Assembly: GCA_025463135.1 (NCBI GenBank)
Contig: JAOAPY010000034.1
Coordinates: 62,001-126,000 of the forward strand
DNA from: Acidobacteriota bacterium
GTDB lineage: Bacteria; Acidobacteriota; Blastocatellia; Pyrinomonadales; Pyrinomonadaceae
Direction: 5' to 3'
Length of the DNA: 64,000 bases
Numbering within the stretch: the first letter of the stretch is position 1; each line of letters starts with the position of its first letter. The notes under the pieces are model-generated. The model searched no databases, was not told the origin of the DNA, and saw only the letters and a list, made by a program, of their open reading frames with translations. Positions 16,440-24,142 of the stretch are shown piece after piece. Both the position numbers and the translations under genes were made by a program.

Positions 16440-17246
16440 TCAAGGGCCTGAGGTGGCCACGATCGCGATCTTATTCATGTCCGCCAGTTGAATCATTTCA
16501 TCGCGATCGAACAGCAGCGTCTTTCCGGCAGTGACCGATAGGCACGTGGCGCCGGCTGAAAGCATTGCCTCAATGGTTGGCAGACCGACGACCGGAACGT
16601 CGAAGCGCATGTCCTGATTTGGCTTGGCGACCTTGACCACTGTCAGCCGCCCCCTGGCCAATTCCCCCGCGCGCCGAATAGTCTCATCGGTCCCTTCCAT
16701 GGCCTCGATCGCGACGCAGGCTTTCGCCCGGATGACAATCGTTTGGCCCAGGTCCAAACGCGCGATCTCACGCGCGATCTCCAGGCCATAGTCAATATCG
16801 CCGCGTTCGCGATTGTCAGGAGCGCGCTTAGTCAACGTCCCGGGTTCCGGAAGATTTTCCTGCAGAAAATAAGTGGAATCAATCAGCTCGATTCCTTCCC
16901 CCAACAATTCATCGGCAACACCTCCGATCAAAGCGTCGGTGTTCCGGCGCGGCAGCTTCAGCAGCAGCTTGAGCATGCGCGCGTCCGGAATGGCGCCGCT
17001 GAAGATCTGCACATGTTTGACCTGGCCGGCCATGATCACGCGCTGGACGCCTTCGCCTTTGAAGAAGCGAATCATCTTGCCGAGTTGACCAATGCCGAGC
17101 CACTGAACACGTTCAGCTACGCGTTCGATCTCAGGATCGGTTTCCTCGCGTAGCGCGGCAACCGACATTGTCTCACCGGCCTTCCGCGCGCCCTCAAGCA
17201 CAAGAAATGGGAAGCGCCCGTTACCGGCAATTAGACCGTACTTCAT
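16440..17246 (-). CDS. lpxI: UDP-2,3-diacylglucosamine pyrophosphatase LpxI
   Basis: A 268-residue LpxI (DUF1009) protein that hydrolyses UDP-2,3-diacylglucosamine to lipid X in lipid A synthesis, replacing LpxH. Signature parts are KYGLIAGNGRFPFLVLEGAR at the N-terminus, WLGIGQLGKMIRFFKGEGVQRVIMAGQV, and the C-terminal catalytic domain with AKACVAIEAMEGTDETIRRAGEL, VVKVAKPNQDMRFDVPVVGLPTIEAM and AGKTLLFDRDEM. ATG 17246 was chosen because the family starts there; the frame continues 15 codons upstream without family resemblance. It is the last gene of the bamA-skp-skp-fabZ-lpxA-lpxI group but is set apart from lpxA by about 700 bp containing a family B element. Confidence 0.95.
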   Translation of the reverse strand: MKYGLIAGNGRFPFLVLEGARKAGETMSVAALREETDPEIERVAERVQWLGIGQLGKMIRFFKGEGVQRVIMAGQVKHVQIFSGAIPDARMLKLLLKLPRRNTDALIGGVADELLGEGIELIDSTYFLQENLPEPGTLTKRAPDNRERGDIDYGLEIAREIARLDLGQTIVIRAKACVAIEAMEGTDETIRRAGELARGRLTVVKVAKPNQDMRFDVPVVGLPTIEAMLSAGATCLSVTAGKTLLFDRDEMIQLADMNKIAIVATSGP

Positions 17247-17949
17247 AGGGTTTGGGGTTTGTGTGTAGGGCGTTGAGTCCGGATGCTGCATCTCAACTTC
17301 TTAAGCGATCCCTGCGCAACCCAGGAACTGGAGGTACTCTTTACGCGTTCCTCGTCCATAGCCCTCAGCGATGTTTGAGGGAACTGAAACACTTGCCCTC
17401 CGAATCTGCGCCGTTAGCCCATAAATCTCATTTCGCGGAAATTCCGGACTAAACCGGTAGACGAGAACTACAGCTCAATTGCTCTTTGCCACACCAGCAG
17501 ATCTCTATAACTCTTTAGCTCTCCTTAGTCGGATCAACCCAGCGCTACATCAATACTGGTGAATTCAACTGACAAGTGCAACCGGTGTCTTCGTTTCGCT
17601 CCAGAGGAGCGAGATGTTTATAGGTAAGAACGTCCGTCCAAAGATCTTCGCTCCGCCAGGAGCGAAATCTGGCAGCGAAATCTTCGCCGGGGCAGGCAAA
17701 AGCACTTGCGCTCCTTCGGAGCTTAGGACTAAAGAAATGACCGCCAAGCTATAAACATCTCGCCCCTCTGGGGCTAAGCAACCACAACGTTTTGATGCAC
17801 TTCCAAGTCGAATCCGCGACTTTACACTCCAGCTTTGCTGACTGTCATCCAACTTGTGTACTTAAGTTTGCACATAAGAAGCCGAAAAACCTCGGCTTGG
17901 TTTTGAATGTCTCCGGCATTGCAGGCTTTCCATCGCGGTGCACTACACC
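17247..17949. other. 700-bp spacer between lpxA and lpxI
   Basis: No credible ORF is seen. The spacer contains a complete family B palindromic element (17597-17778). The rest (17247-17596 and 17779-17949) shows no recognisable feature. In most genomes these two genes are close together, so the spacer looks like a later expansion that may give lpxI its own promoter. Confidence 0.6.
17597..17778. repeat. Palindromic element, family B copy 2 (inside the lpx operon)
   Basis: The left end reads CGCTCCAGAGGAGCGAG then ATGTTTATAG; the right end reads CTATAAACATCTCGCCCCTC. Inner palindromes, TTCGCTCC...GGAGCGAA and GCGCTCCTTCGGAGCT, match the layout of the copy at 10602-10766. The ends are conserved while the filler differs. 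Confidence 0.78.
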
Positions 17950-18753
17950 CTACTTGATCACGCCGCGTTCGGAGGACTCGATAAAACGGACCAGCTCATC
18001 TACCTGAGGTGAACCTTGAATCTCCGCGCGAATACGCTCGAGTGCCTGCGAGGTATTCAGCTTCGCTGTTAACAGCAAATGAAAAGCATGGTGTAGAGTG
18101 TCAATCTCCTCTGTCGAGTAGCCCCGGCGCTTCAAGCCAACTTTGTTCAGGCCGTAGCAACTGGCGTGATTGCCCACTGTAAGGGCGTAGGGCAGGGCAT
18201 CTTTGACCACGACTGAGTATCCACCCACGTACGCTTCGCGTCCCACGCGACAGAACTGGTGCACTCCAGAATACGCGCCGATATTTGCCAGGTCTTCGAT
18301 CAGGACGTGGCCGGCGAGCGTTGCGCCATTTGCCATGATCACACCGTTACCAATGATGCAATCATGCGCGATGTGCGCCTGGGCCATGATCAAACAGTCG
18401 TCGCCTGTCTGCGTCAGCATGCCGCCACCCGCTGTGCCGCGGTGAATAGTAACGAACTCGCGGATCCGATTGCGCTTGCCGACGCGCGTCTCGGACGGCT
18501 CACCTTTGTATTTCAGATCCTGCGATTCCAGTCCGATCGAAACAAAGGGAAAGACATGCGTGCCCTCGCCGATAGAGGTGCGACCGTCAATGACGCAGTG
18601 CGCCTCGAGACGTACTCCGTCGCCCAACTCCACCTCAGCGCCAACTATCGAGTAGGGGCCGATATAACAATGATTGCCGAGGCGGGCCAGCGGGCTGACG
18701 ATTGCTGAAGGATGAATAGTACAACTCTCTGTGGCATTGGTGACGGTAGACAT
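17950..18753 (-). CDS. lpxA: Acyl-[ACP]-UDP-N-acetylglucosamine O-acyltransferase LpxA
   Basis: A 267-residue left-handed parallel beta-helix enzyme for the first step of lipid A synthesis, transfer of a 3-hydroxyacyl chain from ACP to UDP-GlcNAc. Hexapeptide repeats fill residues about 12-190 (IHPSAIVSPLARLGNHCYIG, VELGDGVRLEAHCVIDG). The catalytic base is His130 in MAQAHIAHDC, and VTIHRGTAGGG and VGGYSVVVKDALPYALTVGNHA are family signatures. The C-terminal helices (RRGYSTEEIDTLHHAFHLLL) give the usual length. fabZ lies 97 bp upstream, as expected for this operon. Confidence 0.97.
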   Translation of the reverse strand: MSTVTNATESCTIHPSAIVSPLARLGNHCYIGPYSIVGAEVELGDGVRLEAHCVIDGRTSIGEGTHVFPFVSIGLESQDLKYKGEPSETRVGKRNRIREFVTIHRGTAGGGMLTQTGDDCLIMAQAHIAHDCIIGNGVIMANGATLAGHVLIEDLANIGAYSGVHQFCRVGREAYVGGYSVVVKDALPYALTVGNHASCYGLNKVGLKRRGYSTEEIDTLHHAFHLLLTAKLNTSQALERIRAEIQGSPQVDELVRFIESSERGVIK

Positions 18754-18850
18754 TAGGCGAGATCAATTCAAAACGCGACTTGGTTGCCGCCCGCAATTCC
18801 CAGGACTGGATTCACTCGACGGTCCGCGGCTGACCCTCCGGAAACCGCTA

Positions 18851-19303
18851 TTAACGAGTAGTGTTTCTATCCGCAACGATGCTCATGATGTCGGCGTCCG
18901 CGGCGAGGAAGCCGTCAACTTTCGCTTCGCCGTGCATGCGCTGCACGCGCGAGCCAATGCGCACAGCCGTGACCTCGAGAATTAGCGTGTCCCCCGGCAC
19001 AACGGGCCGACGGAAACGCGCTTCTTTGATGCCGGTAAAGAACACGAGCTTGTGATCGCGGTCTTCGATTTCGCGCAGAGCCAACACCGCTCCTACCTGG
19101 GCCAGAGCCTCGACAACCAGCACGCCGGGCATCACGGGTGCGCCGGGAAAGTGTCCCTGAAAAAACGGTTCATTAATGGTTACTTGTTTGATGCCGACAA
19201 TCCGTACGCGCGGTACCAGTTCAATAATGCGATCGACCAGGAGAAACGGATAGCGATGAGGCAGAAGCTTCTGAATTGCCTGGGAGTCGAGAACTGTTTC
19301 CAT
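18851..19303 (-). CDS. fabZ: 3-hydroxyacyl-[ACP] dehydratase FabZ
   Basis: A 150-residue hot-dog-fold enzyme that dehydrates 3-hydroxyacyl-ACP in fatty-acid elongation and balances the supply used by LpxA. The catalytic His51 and Glu65 are seen in GHFPGAPVMPGVLVVEALAQ; the N-terminal IQKLLPHRYPFLLVDRI is standard. The frame extends to 19477, but ATG 19303 gives the normal length and start. It lies between the second Skp-like gene and lpxA, the common order in Gram-negative envelope operons. Confidence 0.96.
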   Translation of the reverse strand: METVLDSQAIQKLLPHRYPFLLVDRIIELVPRVRIVGIKQVTINEPFFQGHFPGAPVMPGVLVVEALAQVGAVLALREIEDRDHKLVFFTGIKEARFRRPVVPGDTLILEVTAVRIGSRVQRMHGEAKVDGFLAADADIMSIVADRNTTR

Positions 19304-19385
19304 GTTGCCAGAATAAAGCGACGCGGGGATACGGTCAATTGCCGCATCTCCGCGTCGCGGGCTGAGCCGAGCCTCGGAACCGGAA

Positions 19386-19997
19386 CTACTTCGGAGCTGT
19401 GACCGCTGCGGTTGCCGGATTCTTGCTGTTGAAGTCGATGATGAAGGCGCGCGTGATGTCGATGGCGTCGGCCGCATAAACCACGGGCACCTGGCTGCCG
19501 TCGATGATCACATTGATGTTGTGGGCCTTGGCATACACTTCCAACGCCTTGCCAATCTCATCCTGCAACGGCTGAAAGATCTCACCGCGACGTTTGGTGT
19601 AGAGGGCCTGAGCGTCCTCGCCCTTGCGCTGATAGTCTTTCTTCATCGCCTCGAGCGTTTCAGTCTTTGTCTGAACGGACTTGGGATCAACCGGGGCGCC
19701 CTGTGTCTTATTGAGTTCGTCCGTAAGCTGGGTAATTTTTTGCTCGAGCTGCTGGAGTTCGTCCGTCTTGGGCTTGAGTTCCCTGGTCAGGGTACCCATC
19801 AAGACGTTGAAGCGCGAGATACCGATCTTGGAATCAAGAAAAGCTTCTGAATAAATCAGGGCGATCTTGGTATCCGGCACCGGTGCGTTACTTTGTGCGG
19901 CCGGTTGCGCAGGGGCCGGTTTGGTTTGCGCCAGCACGGGCAAAGCTGCCGAGGCAATGACAAAAACAAATGCTGCAATTAGACGCTGAAATTTCAT
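19386..19997 (-). CDS. OmpH/Skp family periplasmic chaperone (paralog 2)
   Basis: A 203-residue protein with a signal peptide (MKFQRLIAAFVFVIASAALP...LAQ) and a long coiled-coil (residues about 65-140) typical of the Skp/OmpH fold, which holds unfolded outer-membrane proteins in the periplasm on the way to BamA. IALIYSEAFLDSKIGISRFN starts the core and NINVIIDGSQVPVVYAADAI closes it. It is very similar to the gene directly upstream (36 bp apart). The leader sequences also match (TAAGGAG in both), which points to tandem duplication. Confidence 0.9.
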   Translation of the reverse strand: MKFQRLIAAFVFVIASAALPVLAQTKPAPAQPAAQSNAPVPDTKIALIYSEAFLDSKIGISRFNVLMGTLTRELKPKTDELQQLEQKITQLTDELNKTQGAPVDPKSVQTKTETLEAMKKDYQRKGEDAQALYTKRRGEIFQPLQDEIGKALEVYAKAHNINVIIDGSQVPVVYAADAIDITRAFIIDFNSKNPATAAVTAPK

Positions 19998-20033
19998 AAC
20001 TGGTTATTGCTCCTTACCGAATTACTGATCTAA

Positions 20034-20639
20034 CTAGGGCGTGGCCGCTGAGGCAGTTGCCGGGAACTTATTGTTGAAATCATTAATGAAAGCACGAGTG
20101 ATGTCGATGCTATCGGCGGCGTACACCACCGGCACCTGGCTGCCATCGATGATCACATTGATGTTATGCGCCTTGGCATAAACTTCAAGGGCCTTGCCGA
20201 TATCGTCCTGTAGCGGTTGAAAAAGATCACCCCGGCGTTTGTTGAAAGCGGCCTGAGCGTCCTCGCCCTTGCGCTGCAAATCTTTCTTCATCGCCTCCAA
20301 CTGATCCATCTTCAGCTGCAGGGTTTTGGGATCGGCGACGGACCGCGTCTTCTCAATGTCATCAGTCAGCTGTTGTGCTTTTTGCGTCAACTGAGTGATC
20401 TCAGTCTGACGCGGTTGAAACTCGCGGTTCAGGTTATTCAAAATCACGCTGAACCGTGCGATACCGGTCTTCGGGTCAAGAAATGCCTCAGAATAGATCA
20501 AGGCAATCTTGGTATCGGGCACCGCCACGTTGGTTGCAGGCGTTGGCTGCGGGGCCGCCGGTCTGGTTTGCGCGAAGGTCGGGGAAAGGGCAACGGCCGC
20601 GACGAAGGCAGCTGCGGCGATCAAGCGATCTATCTTCAT
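20034..20639 (-). CDS. OmpH/Skp family periplasmic chaperone (paralog 1)
   Basis: A 201-residue protein with a signal peptide (MKIDRLIAAAAFVAAVALSP...FAQ) and the same coiled-coil Skp core as its neighbour (IALIYSEAFLDPKTGIARFS; HNINVIIDGSQVPVVYAADS). ATG 20639 has TAAGGAG about 12 nt upstream; the longer frame to 20684 has no signal-peptide character before this point. It lies 83 bp downstream of bamA, so both chaperones are made with their client insertase. Confidence 0.9.
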   Translation of the reverse strand: MKIDRLIAAAAFVAAVALSPTFAQTRPAAPQPTPATNVAVPDTKIALIYSEAFLDPKTGIARFSVILNNLNREFQPRQTEITQLTQKAQQLTDDIEKTRSVADPKTLQLKMDQLEAMKKDLQRKGEDAQAAFNKRRGDLFQPLQDDIGKALEVYAKAHNINVIIDGSQVPVVYAADSIDITRAFINDFNNKFPATASAATP

Positions 20640-20722
20640 AACTTCTGTCTGGCTCCTTACAGTCAAAGGACAGTTGCGCGACACTTAGTTGTAGCTTCCG
20701 CCCGGATAGTTGGCCGAAATGT

Positions 20723-23700
20723 TTAGAAGGTGCGCCCGATGCTAAAGCGAACAACTCGCTTTTTCTCGTTAAAGAAGAACGGAAATCCGTCGATTATCTG
20801 GTCCTGCCGAGCGTTGGGATTATACGCAAAGATTAGTCGAAAAGGCACGTTGATGACGGGTACCTGAATGCGCAACTCCGCCCCCAGGCTGGCCCGATAG
20901 TCCCCAAACTTGCTGAAGAGGGACTGGGACAGGCGCACCGCCGTATTGGTTTGGGCGTCACCACGTAAGAAGACCTGCTGGAAACCAAACGGCAATTGAG
21001 TAAACGGATTGACCGTCCCGAGATTAATCGCGTTCTGAAGTTCCGTAGTCGACACCAGCCGATTGTCGCGCATCACCAGACCGGGAATACCACTGTTTCC
21101 TGCGACCAATGCCAACTGGGAATTTGCGTTACACGCCGCCAGAGTCGACAGGCTGGTCAGGGCCGCTCCGACCGAGGGAATTCGCGCACAGCGAATTGCA
21201 CCCACCGTGCCGAGGAAAGGCTGGTCAGCCAGGAAGTTGCTGTTGAAAAACTGATCGCCTTTCGAGCGCAAATTAAAAGCGGTGCCAACGTCCGTAAAAA
21301 GCGCGGCGCTAAACTTGTCACTCAGAATGGGAACCCTGTATTCAAAGTTACCGAGTATTTGCGTGTCGCCCCCGATGGAAGTGAAGGACCGGGGCAGTTG
21401 CACGGAATTCGCTCCGCCTACACCGGTAAAAACTCCAATGTTGGCCAGGTTCGACGGTACTCCCGGCACTGCAACCGGAGTTCCCGAAGGGTTGGAAGCA
21501 AGCACCACGTTTTTGGACGTGACAAAAGTATCGAGCGGCGTGACCGGACTGATCGAGCGAACGTTATAGCCGCGAATCGTAAATTCATCTCCCAGGAAGA
21601 AACGTTCAAAAATTGGAATGCCATCAACAAAGGCCAGCGAGTTTGAATTTCTGATCTTGCTGGAGGTCGCGAAACTTCCCACCGTGCCGGCAACTATCCT
21701 GAAGCCGAATACTTCAGGGTGCTCGGACTTCTTGCGCCGCATGGGAATGAACTGCGAATAGGACAGCGTGGGTGCGTAGGTGCGCACATCTCCGGCCAGC
21801 CCCGCCAGCGCCAGCGACGCCGAAAGTTCCCGGCCCTGCGTAGGATCAATGCTGCCGTTTCGTGTGTCGTAAGTGAAGGTCCCGGTAATGCGGCTGGTAA
21901 TAATGTTCGGCTGACTGTAAATCACCGGAATGAACTGGGTTTGATTACCAGTTGAGTTAACCTTGGGATCCTTAACACTCGTCTGCGAAATCTGGTAAGA
22001 AAGTCCAATGCGCGAGAATTGAGTGAACGGGCGCTTGCGATAAAACTCTGAAAGCGGCGCGCTCAGGAAAAGCGAAGCGCCATACGAAGTCCGTGTAAAC
22101 AGGTTCTCCTGACTTACATTAAAAGAGTCCAGGGCGTTTCCGGTAATGCCCGTGATCGCGTCAACGTTTTGAGATAGCAGGGTGCCCTCTCCAAAGAACT
22201 GTTGTTGAAACGCAAAAATGGAAAAGCCCGCGGTGATGGGGCGATTCTTAATGTAGGGCTCGGTGAAGGAGAACTGAAAGGATTTCTGCCGGTTACCGGC
22301 CGCCAATTGCAGTGAGAGTATCTCACCGCGACCGAGCAGGTTATTCGTCGAATAGTCGAGTCCAAAGAATGAACCGCCAATGCCCGAGAGTCCGCCGTTG
22401 AAGGAAATCTGCTGGCGTCCTTTCTCGCTCACTTTCAAATTAAGAGCGACGGTGGCCTGTTCGTCATCGGTCTTGATGTCGACATCCTTCTCTTTGTCAA
22501 TGGGGTCGAAATATCCCAGCTGGTTCAACTTGATGATCGAGTATTCCCAGCGATTCTGATCATACGTGTCGCCCTCATTGAGCAGCACTTCGCGGCGCAG
22601 CACGTAATCGCGGGTGAAAGTATTGCCGAGAAATTCGAGCCGGCTAAGCGAAAACTGCTTGCCTTCGTCAATCGTTATCACAAAGTCAGCTATGCCTTCG
22701 GTGGGGTTCTGCGGATTGTCTTTGAAAGTGGGATTGAGCTCGGCGGTATATTCAATGAATCCCTGCGAGCCATAGAACTTCTTCAGATTCTCATAAAGCG
22801 CCTTGCCGATCCGCTCGCCGTTCGCCACGTCGCCCTTGCTCAAACCAATGACGGAACGAATCTGAGCTTCAGAGAAGATCGAGTTGCCTTCAATCTTCAT
22901 GTCGCCGAGGCGGTAAAGCTTGCCCTCAGTGATCGGTATGGTGAGGCGCAGACCTTCATCCACTGATGAAAGAAAAGGCAAAGGCAGGATCGGGAAGCCG
23001 GTGCGGCGTTTGCCGATGCCTTCGACCCTTGGCTCACCGTGGCGCGCCTGAAGATAGCCCTTCGAGCGCATGTAGTTGTCGACTTTCCTGAGATCGAATT
23101 CCAACTTCTCGCGATGCAGGATGTCTTTGCTCTGAAAGCGAGTGAGCAGGCCGGCTTCCTGCACGTACTTCATCTGGCTGCGCAATTTCTTGTCGCTGAA
23201 AATCTGATTGCCCTCGAACGCGATTTCCATGACGCGCACGCGCTCGCCCTCATTAATCACAAAGGTCAGGCCAATCGAGGTTTGAGAGATATCCTCGCGT
23301 CTTTGTTCGACAGTGGCGTTGGGATGACCGCCTTCGGCTAAAAGTTCTTTGATCACACGAACAGCGGCGCGGGCCTTGACCGGGTCGTAAATACTCTCTT
23401 TCGAAACGCCGACGCGGCGTTCGCGAAAGGCTTTCAAGAGGTCCGATTCGGCCACGCTATGCAGGCCTTCGAATTGCAGATCGCGAACAATCGGCAGTTC
23501 TTTGACTTCAAAGATGACCACCACACCACCACGCGGCCCTTCCTCGGTGTAAACGCGCGACTGCACCTTATCGAAAAAAGTAAGCGTCAGTAGTGTCTGG
23601 AGGTCGCGTTGAATCTGCGCCTCGCTAAAAGGATCGCCGGGACGGGTCTGAACATAATAAAGGATGTCTTCGCGACGCAGTCTGCGATTTCCGATAATCT

Positions 23701-23824
23701 GGACATCTTCAACTGTGCGTTGGGCTGGCTGTTGAGCGCGGATACGTTCGGGGGCGGCGAAAAACGTGTTGATACCAATGAATGCGCTCAATAGAATGAG
23801 CAAAAACCCGCGATAAGAGTGCAT
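20723..23824 (-). CDS. bamA: Outer membrane protein assembly factor BamA
   Basis: A 1033-residue Omp85 protein. A signal peptide (FLLILLSAFIGINTFFAA) is followed by POTRA domains (from RTVEDVQIIGNRRLRREDILYYVQTRPGDPF, residues about 35-440, probably five) and a C-terminal 16-strand barrel. The barrel includes the VRGF/Y-type motif FTIRGYNVRS and ends with an aromatic residue (RFSIGRTF), the signal for insertion. It folds and inserts beta-barrel proteins into the outer membrane. The protein is longer than the E. coli one (about 800 residues), with insertions in barrel loops such as the Cys-containing AIRCARIPSV...LAACNANSQ. It is the first gene of the envelope operon. Confidence 0.96.
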   Translation of the reverse strand: MHSYRGFLLILLSAFIGINTFFAAPERIRAQQPAQRTVEDVQIIGNRRLRREDILYYVQTRPGDPFSEAQIQRDLQTLLTLTFFDKVQSRVYTEEGPRGGVVVIFEVKELPIVRDLQFEGLHSVAESDLLKAFRERRVGVSKESIYDPVKARAAVRVIKELLAEGGHPNATVEQRREDISQTSIGLTFVINEGERVRVMEIAFEGNQIFSDKKLRSQMKYVQEAGLLTRFQSKDILHREKLEFDLRKVDNYMRSKGYLQARHGEPRVEGIGKRRTGFPILPLPFLSSVDEGLRLTIPITEGKLYRLGDMKIEGNSIFSEAQIRSVIGLSKGDVANGERIGKALYENLKKFYGSQGFIEYTAELNPTFKDNPQNPTEGIADFVITIDEGKQFSLSRLEFLGNTFTRDYVLRREVLLNEGDTYDQNRWEYSIIKLNQLGYFDPIDKEKDVDIKTDDEQATVALNLKVSEKGRQQISFNGGLSGIGGSFFGLDYSTNNLLGRGEILSLQLAAGNRQKSFQFSFTEPYIKNRPITAGFSIFAFQQQFFGEGTLLSQNVDAITGITGNALDSFNVSQENLFTRTSYGASLFLSAPLSEFYRKRPFTQFSRIGLSYQISQTSVKDPKVNSTGNQTQFIPVIYSQPNIITSRITGTFTYDTRNGSIDPTQGRELSASLALAGLAGDVRTYAPTLSYSQFIPMRRKKSEHPEVFGFRIVAGTVGSFATSSKIRNSNSLAFVDGIPIFERFFLGDEFTIRGYNVRSISPVTPLDTFVTSKNVVLASNPSGTPVAVPGVPSNLANIGVFTGVGGANSVQLPRSFTSIGGDTQILGNFEYRVPILSDKFSAALFTDVGTAFNLRSKGDQFFNSNFLADQPFLGTVGAIRCARIPSVGAALTSLSTLAACNANSQLALVAGNSGIPGLVMRDNRLVSTTELQNAINLGTVNPFTQLPFGFQQVFLRGDAQTNTAVRLSQSLFSKFGDYRASLGAELRIQVPVINVPFRLIFAYNPNARQDQIIDGFPFFFNEKKRVVRFSIGRTF

Positions 23825-23892
23825 AAGCGCCTGTTCCCTCAGTAATTCTTGCCGGACTAGTCGGAAGCTTTGGGGAGCGTATAGGGTGATAA

Positions 23893-23922
23893 ATTATCTT
23901 TTGCTAGAAAATAAAGGCACAA
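23893..23922 (-). promoter_or_regulatory. Candidate promoter for the bamA-lpxI operon
   Basis: On the minus strand TTGTGC (23922-23917) and GATAAT (23898-23893) are 18 bp apart and lie about 70 bp before the bamA ATG. The AT-rich context differs from the flanks. It is a motif match only. Confidence 0.35.
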
Positions 23923-24039
23923 CCGAACAACGAGCAAACGACGAACCAGCATTAACCGAGGAACCACTTGGATTCACGACGCCCCATTGCCGTTGCCAGT
24001 TCGAGACCTACAAAGTGGCGCATTATACCGAACCGGCTG

Positions 24040-24110
24040 GGCAAAAGTAAAAAGGCAAAAGGAAAAGGCAGTTGGCCAACCAGGCACCTCTTGCCTCTTC
24101 CTTTTACCTT
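24040..24110. repeat. Imperfect hairpin after clpC
   Basis: AAAAGGCAAAAGGAAAAGGC on the left and GCCTCTTCCTTTTACCTT on the right form an imperfect stem with a small inner palindrome (TTGGCCAA). It lies 30-100 bp past the clpC stop codon and could end that transcript, though no clear U-run follows on the minus strand. Confidence 0.4.
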
Positions 24111-24142
24111 CCGGGCGGAAAATTCCGGTCTATTCCGAAGGG

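Noticed and set aside
20996-21646. 216-residue plus-strand ORF inside bamA
   Set aside because: Antisense to the BamA barrel region, and of basic composition without domains.
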